Shown here one piece after another: positions 25,592 to 33,885 of a stretch of 64,000 bases of DNA. The position numbers and the translations under genes were made by a program. Numbering within the stretch: the first letter of the stretch is position 1; each line of letters starts with the position of its first letter. The notes under the pieces were generated by a model. That model had not been told where the DNA came from and searched no databases. It was given only the letters and a program-made list of their open reading frames with translations. This DNA comes from Streptomonospora nanhaiensis (GTDB taxonomy: Bacteria; Actinomycetota; Actinomycetes; Streptosporangiales; Streptosporangiaceae), in NCBI RefSeq assembly GCF_026642255.1, contig NZ_CP113264.1, forward strand, positions 2,294,001 through 2,358,000, read 5' to 3'.

Positions 25592-26629
25592 ATGAACCAC
25601 GCAACGACCAGCGCGCAGCCGGCCGCCACCGGGGCCAGCGACCGCGTCACCCTCGCCGGGCTCGACCCCGAGCACGCCGAGGTCCGCGAACTCGACTACG
25701 ACTCGACGGTGCCCCGGGGGCTCGTCCACCGCAACGCCGTCTCCGAGGTCTTCGTCACCGACTCCCAGCAGACGGGGGAGAGCACCTTCGACGTGGCCGC
25801 CCAGCTCCCCCGCGGCCACGTCATGCTGGAGTCGACCGCCTACGACCTGCCCCTGATCCTGGAGGCGTGCCGCCAGACCGGCGTGCTCATCTCCCACCGG
25901 CACCTGAACGTCCCCATGGACCGGGCGTTCATCATGCAGCGCATGTCGCTGGACATCACCGACCTCGACGGTCTGCGCCAGGGCTCCGAGCCCGGCCGGC
26001 TCCTGGTCCGGACCGAGGCCGACCTCTACCGCAACCAGGCCGGGAAGCTTCGCGGATACGACTTCCGGGGCGACGTCCTGCTGAACGGCACCGAGGTCGC
26101 CAAGGCCACCGGCGCGCTCATCTTCGTCAGCAAGCTCACCTACCAGGCACTGCGCAGCAAGGGGCGCAACGCCCTGGACTGGAGCGCGGGACCCGCGCCC
26201 CGCGCGGTCCCCGCCCGGCCCTCGGTCGTCGGCCGGCGCGACCCGCGCAACGTCGTCATCACCGAACCGGTGCAGCGCGGCGAGGAGGGCTGGAGGGCCA
26301 CCGTGGTCCCCGACCACAGCCACCCCCACCTGTTCGACCACCCGCTGGACCACCTGCCTGGCAACCTGCTCATCGAGGCCGCCCGCCAGCTGGCGGTCGC
26401 GGCCGTGGCGCGCTCCAGCGGACTGGACCCGGCCACCCTGGCCCCCGTCTCGGTGGAGGCGTCCTTCTCCTCGTTCTCCGAGAACGACCTCGCCTCCGTC
26501 GTGGAGGCAGACCTGGTCCCCTTCCGCAGCGACGAGCGGTTCGGCCCGGTCATGGGCGCGGACGTCCGCGTCATCCAGCAGGGCGTCGCGGGCAGCACCT
26601 TCCGGATCGAGGTGGCGCAGTGGTCCTGA
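25592..26629 (+). CDS. afsA: AfsA-family A-factor/butenolide biosynthesis protein
   Basis: Protein of 345 residues from the ATG at 25592 after AAAGGGAAG. Two AfsA hot-dog repeats are visible: PRGLVHRNAVSEVFVTDSQ...HVMLESTAYDLPLILEACRQTG in the first half, and VPDHSHPHLFDHPLDHLPGNLLIEAARQLAVAA in the second. AfsA enzymes join a beta-ketoacyl-ACP or -CoA with dihydroxyacetone phosphate to begin gamma-butyrolactone and butenolide signal synthesis; related AfsA proteins also occur in other lipid contexts. It heads an overlapping operon with a HAD phosphatase and a flavin monooxygenase. No ArpA-type receptor is recognisable nearby. The SARP-type promoter upstream suggests control by the divergent regulator. 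Confidence 0.93.
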   Translation: MNHATTSAQPAATGASDRVTLAGLDPEHAEVRELDYDSTVPRGLVHRNAVSEVFVTDSQQTGESTFDVAAQLPRGHVMLESTAYDLPLILEACRQTGVLISHRHLNVPMDRAFIMQRMSLDITDLDGLRQGSEPGRLLVRTEADLYRNQAGKLRGYDFRGDVLLNGTEVAKATGALIFVSKLTYQALRSKGRNALDWSAGPAPRAVPARPSVVGRRDPRNVVITEPVQRGEEGWRATVVPDHSHPHLFDHPLDHLPGNLLIEAARQLAVAAVARSSGLDPATLAPVSVEASFSSFSENDLASVVEADLVPFRSDERFGPVMGADVRVIQQGVAGSTFRIEVAQWS

Positions 26630-27297
26630 AGCGCATCGAGGCCGTCGTCTGCGACTACGGCGGCGTGCTCACCAACCCGCTCATCGAGACCCTGGAGCAC
26701 TTCGCCGGGGCCGCGGGGCTGACCCCCGACGCCATCCTCACCGCGATGGGGGCCGCCGCCGAGCGCAACGGCGCCGACCCCATGGCGCTGCTGGAGGTCG
26801 GGGCCATCACGGAGGCGGACCTCGTCTCGCAGATCACCGCCGAGCTCCCCGAGGGGGGATGGGCGCTGCCCGAGGGCCGGACCTTCGGCGAGGCCTGGTT
26901 CGCCGGGCGCACCGGGAACCGGGAGTTCGCCGAGTTCCTGGGCCGGCTGGGCGGGGACGGCTACCGCATCGCCCTGCTCACCAACAACGTCATCGAGTGG
27001 GAGGAGCTCTGGCGGGCCACCGTCCCCGCCGACGACCTCTTCGAGGTCGTGGTGAACTCCGCGCACGAGGGCGTGCGCAAACCCGACGCCGAGATCTACG
27101 AGCGCCTCCTCGCGCGACTGGACCTGACGCCCGACCGCTGCCTCTTCGTGGACGACCTGGAGGCGAACCTGGAGCCCGCGGCCAGGATGGGCATGGCCAC
27201 GGTCCGCTTCCGCGACAACGCCCAGGCGATCGCCGACGTGAGCGCGCTCCTGGACGCGGCGGGCGAGCCCCGGCGAGCGGCGGAGGGGGTCCTGTGA
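26620..27297 (+). CDS. HAD-superfamily hydrolase coupled to afsA
   Basis: Protein of 225 residues from the GTG at 26620, ten bases before the afsA stop, so the two are translationally coupled. HAD motifs: VCDYGGVLTN (motif I), ALLTNN (II), VRKPDAEIYE (III, Lys) and CLFVDDLEANLEPA (IV). Motif I has Asp-x-Gly where classical phosphatases have Asp-x-Asp; several DxGG-type HAD-IA proteins share this, so the nucleophilic Asp is present but the usual acid/base Asp is not. After the AfsA condensation the signal precursor still carries a phosphate, and a phosphatase step is required; this gene is the natural candidate for that step in this operon. That role is inferred from position. Confidence 0.88.
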   Translation: MVLKRIEAVVCDYGGVLTNPLIETLEHFAGAAGLTPDAILTAMGAAAERNGADPMALLEVGAITEADLVSQITAELPEGGWALPEGRTFGEAWFAGRTGNREFAEFLGRLGGDGYRIALLTNNVIEWEELWRATVPADDLFEVVVNSAHEGVRKPDAEIYERLLARLDLTPDRCLFVDDLEANLEPAARMGMATVRFRDNAQAIADVSALLDAAGEPRRAAEGVL

Positions 27298-28949
27298 GCG
27301 CCCCCGGCCCGCAGCCGCAGCCGCAGCCGCAGCCGCAGGTGCTGGTGGTCGGCGCCGGGCCCACCGGGCTCGCCGCCGCGTGCACCCTGCTCCAGAACGG
27401 CGTGCCCTGCCGCGTGGTCGAACGCCGCGCGGGGGTCGCCGAGGAGCCCAAGGCGCTCATCCTGTGGAGCGGGGCCCTGGAGGTCCTGCGCAGGCTCGGC
27501 GTCCACGAGAGGGTGATCGGCCAATCCCTCCCGCTGGCGTCGGCGTCCTACTTCTCCGGCGGACGCAGGATCGGCGGGGTGCGCTTCGGCGGTCTGGAGG
27601 GGACCGCCTTCCCCGGCCCGGTCTGCCTGCCCCAGCCCGGCACCGAGCAGGCGCTCTACGACCGCCTCCTCGAACTCGGCGGGTCCGTCGAGTGGTCCAC
27701 CCAGGTCCACTCGGCGGAGCCGACGGGGGAGGGCGTGCGGGTCGTCCTCGGTCCCTCGGGGGACCCGGACAGCCGGGAGGAGGTCTCCGCGGCCTGGGTG
27801 GTGGCCGCGGACGGCAGCCGCAGCGCGGTCCGCGAGTCGCTCGGCGTGGCCTTCGAGGGCGACACCTACGACCGCGTGTTCCTGCTCAGCGACGGGGTGG
27901 TGAGCGGCCCCGTGCCCGAGAAGGAGGCCCAGTACCACCTCACCCCCGACGGGGTGCTGGTGATCGTGCCGCTGCCGGGCGGCGGGCACCGGGTGTTCTT
28001 CGACGTCGCCCCGGATGGGGACACCGAGCCGCCCGGCGACGAACTGCTCGCCCGGCTGCTCGCCGAGCGGGGACCCGCGGGGATGCGCATCGAGAGCGTG
28101 TGGTGGCGCAGCCGCTTCCGGGTCCACGCCCGGGTGGCGCGCGAGTTCCGGCGCGGGCGCGTGCTCATCGCCGGGGACGCGGCCCACCTGCACAGCCCGG
28201 CGGGAGGCCAGGGGCTCAACACCGGCATCCAGGACGGTTTCGACCTGGGCTGGAAACTGGCCTCCGTGCTCCGGGGCGCCCCGGAGGGGCTGCTGGACAG
28301 CTACCCGCTCGAACGCCGGCCCACCGCCCAGGCGGTGGTGCGCAGCGCGGACCAGCAGACCCGCACGTGGATGGTGCGGGCGCCCCTGGCGCGCCTGGTC
28401 CGCGACACGCTCATGCGCACGCTCTCGGCGTCGGGCCTGCTGGAGAAGCGGCTGGTGCCGCAGTTGGCCCAGATCTCCCCGGACCTGCGGGAGAGCCCCG
28501 CCGTCACCGCGCCCCCGCCCGGCTGGCGGGAGCGCGAGGCGGTGGGGAACGCGGTCCCGGGCCGGCGGATCGGCGACGCGCCGTTCGTCCCCGCGGCCGG
28601 GACCAAGGCCGAGAGCCTGCACGACTACCTCGCCTCCGGGCGGCAGGCGCTGCTGGTCGGCGGCTCCTCCCGGAGGGCCGCCGACGCGGCGGCCGAGCTG
28701 AGGCGCGCGGTCCCCGAGGACGTGGACGTGCTCCTGCTGACCGGCCGCGACGGCGCGGCGCCCGACCCCGCGGCCCACGACGTGGCCCGGTGGGGCGGGC
28801 CCCCGGGGGGCGGGGGCGGGCGCGAGTGGGTGGTGCACGTGCGCCCGGACGCGGTGGTCGCCTCGGTCGCCGTCCTGGACCCCGGCTGGCGGGCGGAGGT
28901 CTTCCTCGGCTCCGCGCCGCTGCCGCGGGTCCAGCACTCCCCCAAGTAA
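27294..28949 (+). CDS. FAD-dependent monooxygenase of the aromatic hydroxylase (class A) group
   Basis: Protein of 551 residues from the GTG at 27294, which overlaps the HAD stop (GTGA) and follows GGAGGGGG. The N-terminus has a Pro-Gln repeat (residues 5-14), then the FAD dinucleotide motif VVGAGPTGLAAACTLLQ (about 18-34), DG motif AADGSRSAVRESLGV and the GD motif IAGDAAHLHSPAGGQGLNTG. The C-terminal 120 residues look like the thioredoxin-like domain of PgaE/RdmE-type hydroxylases. It uses NAD(P)H and O2 to hydroxylate or oxidise a substrate. Its place in the afsA operon suggests it tailors the signal molecule, for example by hydroxylation or Baeyer-Villiger-type oxidation; a separate polyketide-type substrate cannot be excluded. 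Confidence 0.9.
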   Translation: MSAPGPQPQPQPQPQVLVVGAGPTGLAAACTLLQNGVPCRVVERRAGVAEEPKALILWSGALEVLRRLGVHERVIGQSLPLASASYFSGGRRIGGVRFGGLEGTAFPGPVCLPQPGTEQALYDRLLELGGSVEWSTQVHSAEPTGEGVRVVLGPSGDPDSREEVSAAWVVAADGSRSAVRESLGVAFEGDTYDRVFLLSDGVVSGPVPEKEAQYHLTPDGVLVIVPLPGGGHRVFFDVAPDGDTEPPGDELLARLLAERGPAGMRIESVWWRSRFRVHARVAREFRRGRVLIAGDAAHLHSPAGGQGLNTGIQDGFDLGWKLASVLRGAPEGLLDSYPLERRPTAQAVVRSADQQTRTWMVRAPLARLVRDTLMRTLSASGLLEKRLVPQLAQISPDLRESPAVTAPPPGWREREAVGNAVPGRRIGDAPFVPAAGTKAESLHDYLASGRQALLVGGSSRRAADAAAELRRAVPEDVDVLLLTGRDGAAPDPAAHDVARWGGPPGGGGGREWVVHVRPDAVVASVAVLDPGWRAEVFLGSAPLPRVQHSPK

Positions 28950-28973
28950 ACGATATGTGAACCCTATTGTTTA
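28947..28973. promoter_or_regulatory. Inverted repeat between the afsA operon and the MMPL-hydrolase operon
   Basis: TAAACGATA (28947-28955) and TATTGTTTA (28965-28973) pair at 8 of 9 positions across a 9-bp spacer. The repeat begins inside the stop codon of the monooxygenase gene, in an AT-rich 145-bp gap. It may be an operator for the following MMPL operon. Confidence 0.45.
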
Positions 28974-28982
28974 GGTGAATGA

Positions 28983-29015
28983 TCGTCGCATGCTTATACG
29001 ATACTGTGGCGACGA
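28983..29015. promoter_or_regulatory. Second inverted repeat before the MMPL-hydrolase operon
   Basis: TCGTCGC (28983-28989) and GCGACGA (29009-29015), perfect arms, flank an AT-rich core that contains TTATACGATACT, a possible -10 region. This suits a promoter with an overlapping operator. Confidence 0.4.
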
Positions 29016-29093
29016 CGGTACACGCCGTGGCGGTCGGAGCCTTCCGACCGCCACCGGCGGTCCCGCGCGCACAAGAAGAACGGGGGTGGCACG

Positions 29094-31478
29094 ATGCTCG
29101 ACGCGTTGACCGGGCTGACCACGCGCAGACCCTGGTGGGTGCTGTTCACCGCCCTGCTGGCCGTGGTCGGGGCCGTGGTCCTGGGCTCCGGGGTCGCGGA
29201 CCGGCTCCGCGCGGGGCAGGGCACGGAGGACCCCCTCTCCGAGTCCGCCCTGGCGGGCGACGTCCTGGAGGAGCACTTCCCCGACAGCCGGCCCAACCTG
29301 ATCCTCCTGGTCGAGGCCGAGGCGGGGGTGGACGACCGCGAGGTCGCCCGCAGGGCGCTCGGACTGGCCGAGGGGCTGGCCTACGAGGACGCCGTCGCAG
29401 GCGTCACCTCCTACTGGCAGACCGGCTCCGAGGAGCTCAAGTCCGACGACGGCTCCCGCGCCCTCATCGCCGCCCATGTGAGCGGCACGGAGGACGAGGC
29501 GGGGCCCGCCGTCGCCGCGATCGCGGAGGCCTACGGAGGGGAGCACGGCCCCCTCACCGTCAGCGTCGGCGGGCAGACCGCCGTCCTGAACGACATCGAG
29601 TCGACCATCGCCGAGGACCTCCTGCGCTCGGAGCTGATCGCCCTCCCCCTGACCCTGCTCATCCTGGTGTGGGTCTACGGCAGCGTCGTCTCGGCGGTCC
29701 TCCCCCTGCTGGTCGGGGTGGTCGCCATCATCGGGACCAACGCCGCCCTCTACGTGATCGCCGGGTTCACCGACGTGTCGGTCTTCGCCCAGAGCCTCAC
29801 CATCGCCCTCGGGCTGGGCCTGTCGATCGACTACGCCCTGCTCATGGTGCGCCGGTTCCGGGCCGAGCTGGCCGCCGGGGCCGACCCGCCCACGGCCACC
29901 GCCGTCACCGTCCGCACGGCCGGGCGCACGGTGGTCTTCTCCGCACTGGCCATCTCCGCCGCCCTGGCCGCGATGCTGCTCTTCCCGCTCTACTTCCTGC
30001 GCTCCTTCGCCTACGCGGGCGTGACGGTGGTGGCGCTGGCGGCCCTCGCCTCACTGGTGGTGCTCCCGGCCCTGCTCACCCTCCTCGGCCACCGCGTCAA
30101 CTCCCTGGACCCGCGCCGCCTGCTCCGCCGCCGCACCGGCGCGGTCGAACCCCTCTCCCCGGAGGACGCCGCCGACCGGCGCTGGCAGCGGCTCACCCGC
30201 CTCGTCATGCGCCGCGCCCCCCTCTTCGCCTCCGTGTCGCTCATCGTCCTGGTCGTCGCCGGGCTGCCCTTCCTCCGGGTGGAGTTCGGCATGGCCGACG
30301 ACCGCCAGCTGCCCGCCGAGACCGAGTCGCGCCAGGTCATGGACGTCATCCGCGACGATTTCAGCTCGACCGCGACCGGAGCGGTCGACGTGCTCGTCCA
30401 CAGCCCCCCGCAGGACACCGACGCCGCCGCCCTCGACGCCTACGCCTCCGCCCTGTCCTCCCTGGACGACGTCGACGAGGTCCGCTCGCCCCTGGGCGTG
30501 TACTCCGACGGCGCCAACACCCGGGCCCGCACCCCCGTGGACGCCCTGCGCGAGTCCGACGACCTCGCCTACCTCCAGGTGATGCCCGACCCCGGGGTGG
30601 AGGACATCTCCCCCCAGAGCCAGGACCTGGTCCGCGCCATCCGCGCGGTCGACACCCCGCTGGAGACGTCCGTCTCCGGCCAGGCCGCGGCCGTCGTGGA
30701 CGCGCAGGCCGCGATCGCCGAGCAGATCCCGCTCGCGCTGACGGCCGTCGTCGTGAGCATGCTCGTCCTCGTCTACCTGCTCACCGGCAGCCTGGTCCTG
30801 CCGCTGCTGTCCGTGCTCTTCAACGCGCTCAGCCTCACCGCCATGTTCGGCGCGGTGGTCTGGATCTTCCAGGACGGCAACCTGAGCGGGCCGCTGGGAT
30901 TCACCCCCACCGGGTTCATCGACACCGCCCTGCCCGTCCTCATGTTCTGCATCGCCTTCGGCCTGTCCATGGACTACGGCGTCTTCCTGATGTCCAGGAT
31001 GCGCGAGGAGTACGACCGGGTGGGCGACCACCGCAAGGCCGTCGAACTCGGCCTCCGGCGCACCGGCGGCATCATCACCGCGGCGGCCGTCACCCTGGCG
31101 GTCGTCCTGCTCGCCATCGGCGCCTCCCGCGTCACCAACACGATGATGCTCGGCTGGGGCGTGGCCCTGGCGGTGGTCGTCGACGCCACCGTCGTGCGCT
31201 GCTTCCTGGTGCCCTCGGTGCTGCGCATGACCGGGCGGGCCACCTGGTGGGCCCCCGAGCCGCTGCGCCGCTTCCACCGGGCCTTCGACGCGACCCTCGG
31301 CGAGGGCGCGGCCGAGCCCGTCCGCCCGCACGGGTCAGGCGGGGACGCACCGGACACCGGGGCGGCCCCCTCCGACACCACGACCGGCCGCCCCGCGACC
31401 CCGGAGGAGGGCCCCGCGCCCGCCCCGGTCGCGGAGCCCGACAGGAAGAACACCGAGGTGGCCCATGTCCGGGACTAG
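29094..31478 (+). CDS. MMPL-family RND transporter, first of the hydrolase operon
   Basis: Protein of 794 residues with the duplicated MMPL layout. Conserved helix motifs are LGLGLSIDYALLMVRRFRAEL in the first half and IAFGLSMDYGVFLMSRMREEY in the second, with the paired DY residues of the proton relay. The last 65 residues are a hydrophilic Pro/Ala/Thr-rich cytoplasmic tail. The stop overlaps the start of a secreted hydrolase by 14 bases, and a second MMPL gene closes the operon. MMPL pumps linked to exported alpha/beta-hydrolase-fold acyltransferases are known from mycobacterial glycolipid loci (MmpL10 with Chp2), so lipid export with extracytoplasmic processing is a reasonable reading here. 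Confidence 0.95.
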   Translation: MLDALTGLTTRRPWWVLFTALLAVVGAVVLGSGVADRLRAGQGTEDPLSESALAGDVLEEHFPDSRPNLILLVEAEAGVDDREVARRALGLAEGLAYEDAVAGVTSYWQTGSEELKSDDGSRALIAAHVSGTEDEAGPAVAAIAEAYGGEHGPLTVSVGGQTAVLNDIESTIAEDLLRSELIALPLTLLILVWVYGSVVSAVLPLLVGVVAIIGTNAALYVIAGFTDVSVFAQSLTIALGLGLSIDYALLMVRRFRAELAAGADPPTATAVTVRTAGRTVVFSALAISAALAAMLLFPLYFLRSFAYAGVTVVALAALASLVVLPALLTLLGHRVNSLDPRRLLRRRTGAVEPLSPEDAADRRWQRLTRLVMRRAPLFASVSLIVLVVAGLPFLRVEFGMADDRQLPAETESRQVMDVIRDDFSSTATGAVDVLVHSPPQDTDAAALDAYASALSSLDDVDEVRSPLGVYSDGANTRARTPVDALRESDDLAYLQVMPDPGVEDISPQSQDLVRAIRAVDTPLETSVSGQAAAVVDAQAAIAEQIPLALTAVVVSMLVLVYLLTGSLVLPLLSVLFNALSLTAMFGAVVWIFQDGNLSGPLGFTPTGFIDTALPVLMFCIAFGLSMDYGVFLMSRMREEYDRVGDHRKAVELGLRRTGGIITAAAVTLAVVLLAIGASRVTNTMMLGWGVALAVVVDATVVRCFLVPSVLRMTGRATWWAPEPLRRFHRAFDATLGEGAAEPVRPHGSGGDAPDTGAAPSDTTTGRPATPEEGPAPAPVAEPDRKNTEVAHVRD

Positions 31479-32634
31479 GAAGGCCCTGATCGCCGGGGCC
31501 GGCGCCGCCGCCGTGGCCGCCGCCGTGCTCGTGCTGCTGCCCGCGGGCGGCTCCGGGACCTCCGCGGCGCCCGTGCCCACGGCGGAGGAGCGGGCCGAGG
31601 CCACCGCGCGCCGGATGGCCGGAGCCGACATCGTCGACGTCCCCGTCTCCTTCACCGTCACCAACGGCAACGACTCCCGGCTGCCGTGCAACAGCGACGG
31701 CGGCGAGTACACCCTCCGGGGGCACCTGACCGCCCCGGCGGCGGCACTCGCGCAGGAGGACCCCGCCGTCACCGTCTACCAGCACGGACAGGCGGCGGGG
31801 GAGTGGTTCTGGCGCATGGACGAGCCCGGCCTCCACCACGCGGAGGAGATGGCCCTGCTCGGCCAGGCCTCCCTCACGCTGGACCGGCTCGGCTACGGCT
31901 CCAGCGACCGCCCCGACGGCATGGCCCTGTGCCTGGGGAGCCAGGCCGACATGGCGTCGCAGGTCATCGCCCAGGTCCGCGAGGGCGACTACACGGTCGG
32001 GGACCCCGCGGCGCTGGACGGCGGCGTCCCGGCCTTCGACCGGGTCACCCTGGCCGGGCACCACAGCGGCGCCCAGATCGCCCAGATCACCGCCTACTCC
32101 TTCGAGGGGGCCGGGGCGCCCGACGCCCTGGTCCTGATGGCCTGGAGCGGCACCGGCGTCACCGACCGCGCCAACGCCCGCTTCTTCGGCGGCCTGGCCT
32201 CCTGCATGCAGGGAGGGGTCCCCGCCGACGCCGGCTCGGGTCCGCCCGACCCGGACGGGGACGACCCCGCCGGATACACCTACGTCGACGTCGGCGACAC
32301 GTCCTTCACCAGGGCCAACTTCCACGACACCTCCACACCGGCCGCCGCGCTCGCCGCGTCCCTCCAGGACCGCACCCCCTGCGGGGACCTCGGGACCCAG
32401 GTGGAGGCACTGTCCACCGACATGCGCCGCGTGGACCGCATCGACGTCCCCGTCCTCTTCGCCTTCGCCGAGGACGACACCCGGGTGGGCGAGGGGGCCT
32501 CGCACGCCGCGCTCTTCACCGGGGCGCCGGAGAGCGAGACCGTCACGGTCGCCGGCGCCGGCCACTACCTCGTCCTCGAACCGGGCGCCGCCGCCTTGCG
32601 CGAGGACCTCGCCGCATGGCTGGAGGAGCGGTGA
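31465..32634 (+). CDS. Secreted alpha/beta-hydrolase-fold protein with altered nucleophile elbow
   Basis: Protein of 389 residues from the ATG at 31465 (GAGGTGG upstream). An N-terminal hydrophobic segment (ALIAGAGAAAVAAAVLVLLP) serves as signal peptide or anchor. The fold features are there: DRLGYGSSDRPDG, the elbow AGHHSGA, an acid in AFAEDDTRVG and the His in GAGHYLVLEPG. The elbow reads G-H-H-S-G where the downstream paralogue has G-H-S-S-G, so the nucleophile position is His and only the following Ser remains. It could be inactive, use that Ser, or serve as a partner of the active copy. At least four cysteines in the outer domain are shared with the paralogue and probably form disulfides. 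The start overlaps the MMPL stop. Confidence 0.88.
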   Translation: MSGTRKALIAGAGAAAVAAAVLVLLPAGGSGTSAAPVPTAEERAEATARRMAGADIVDVPVSFTVTNGNDSRLPCNSDGGEYTLRGHLTAPAAALAQEDPAVTVYQHGQAAGEWFWRMDEPGLHHAEEMALLGQASLTLDRLGYGSSDRPDGMALCLGSQADMASQVIAQVREGDYTVGDPAALDGGVPAFDRVTLAGHHSGAQIAQITAYSFEGAGAPDALVLMAWSGTGVTDRANARFFGGLASCMQGGVPADAGSGPPDPDGDDPAGYTYVDVGDTSFTRANFHDTSTPAAALAASLQDRTPCGDLGTQVEALSTDMRRVDRIDVPVLFAFAEDDTRVGEGASHAALFTGAPESETVTVAGAGHYLVLEPGAAALREDLAAWLEER

Positions 32635-32687
32635 ACCGCACGGGACCCCGCCGCCCGACCGGCGCCCACGCACGCCAAGGAGCACCC

Positions 32688-33863
32688 ATGACCCGCCCCC
32701 TCGGACGCGCCGCCCGCCTGGCGGCCGCCGTCGCCGCGGCCCTCACCGTCGCTGCCACCACGGCCGCGGCCCCCGGGGCCCCCGGGGCCCCCGGGCCCCT
32801 TCCCGGGACCTCGTCCGGGGCCCCGCATGCGGGAGCTCCCGGGGCGGCGGGCGCCGCCGTGCCCGCCTCCCCCGCCGAACTCCCCGAGGGGGTGGTGGAC
32901 CTCCCCGTGGAGTTCACGGTCGACAACGTCAACCGCACCCGCGGCCGGTGCTCCGCCGACGGGGAGGAGTACACCGTGCGCGGCCACCTCACCGCGCCGG
33001 CCGAGGTCCTGGAGGCCGAGGCCCCGGCCGTGACCCTGCTGGTCCACGGCACCAACACGGGCGAGTGGATCTGGCGGCTGGACGTCGAGGGGCGCAACTA
33101 CGTCAACGAGCTGGCCGCCCGCGGCCACGCCTCGGTCACCATCGACCGCCTCGGCTACGGGTCCAGCGACATCCCCGACGGCTTCGCCAGTTGCAGCGGG
33201 GCCCACGCCGACATCGCGAACCAGGTGGTCGGGCAGCTCCGCGAGGGGGCGTACGGGGTGGAGGGGGGCGAGCCCGCCGCCTTCGACACCGTGGTCATGG
33301 GCGGCCACTCCAGCGGCGCCCTGGTCGCCGAGACCGCCTCCGTCTCCTTCGGCGACGTGGACGGCCTGCTCCTGAGCGGGTGGGCGGCCGTGGGCATCAC
33401 CGACGACACCAACCGGCGCTTCCTCACCGCCTACCAGACCTGTCTGGAGGGCGGCGAGGAGCACGCCGAACCGGGCGACCCCCGCGGCTACGTCCACTTC
33501 GACCCCACCCTGGAGGACTTCCGCGAAGGGGGGCTCGGCGCCGACGCCGACCCCGCCGTGGCCGCCGAGGTGGAGGAGCACTGGGGCCGCAACCCCTGCG
33601 GCGTCATGATCTCCGAGCCCATGGCGATCCTCTACGACCTGGACCTGGTCGGGGAGATCGACGTCCCCGTCCACCTGGTCTTCGGCGCCCACGACGTCCT
33701 CCGCCAGGGCGTCGAGGGCTATCCCGGGCTGTTCACCTCCAGCCCCGACGTCACCGCCACCACCCTGGACGACGCCGGCCACTTCGTGACGGTCGACGCC
33801 GGATCCGAGCTCCTGTACGAGACGGCTGCCGCGTGGTTGGAGCGGCACGCCCCCACCTCCTGA
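32688..33863 (+). CDS. Secreted alpha/beta hydrolase, paralogue with intact triad
   Basis: Protein of 391 residues from the ATG at 32688, preceded by AAGGAG; the frame is also open from a GTG at 32631 that overlaps the previous stop, but the ATG begins a clean signal peptide (MTRPLGRAARLAAAVAAALTV). A short Pro-Gly-Ala repeat follows. The catalytic residues are in GGHSSGAL (Ser), VFGAHDVLRQG (Asp) and DDAGHFVTVD (His). DRLGYGSSDIPDG and FTVDNVNRTRGRC align with the upstream copy, so the pair arose by duplication. It acts outside the membrane, presumably as an esterase, lipase or acyltransferase on a substrate carried by the flanking MMPL pumps. Confidence 0.9.
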   Translation: MTRPLGRAARLAAAVAAALTVAATTAAAPGAPGAPGPLPGTSSGAPHAGAPGAAGAAVPASPAELPEGVVDLPVEFTVDNVNRTRGRCSADGEEYTVRGHLTAPAEVLEAEAPAVTLLVHGTNTGEWIWRLDVEGRNYVNELAARGHASVTIDRLGYGSSDIPDGFASCSGAHADIANQVVGQLREGAYGVEGGEPAAFDTVVMGGHSSGALVAETASVSFGDVDGLLLSGWAAVGITDDTNRRFLTAYQTCLEGGEEHAEPGDPRGYVHFDPTLEDFREGGLGADADPAVAAEVEEHWGRNPCGVMISEPMAILYDLDLVGEIDVPVHLVFGAHDVLRQGVEGYPGLFTSSPDVTATTLDDAGHFVTVDAGSELLYETAAAWLERHAPTS

Positions 33864-33885
33864 CCCTGGAAGGCGAACACACACG

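Noticed and set aside
31686..32687. Long N-terminal extension of the second hydrolase in frame with its start
   Set aside because: It overlaps the first hydrolase gene in another frame; the ATG at 32688 has AAGGAG and starts a proper signal peptide.
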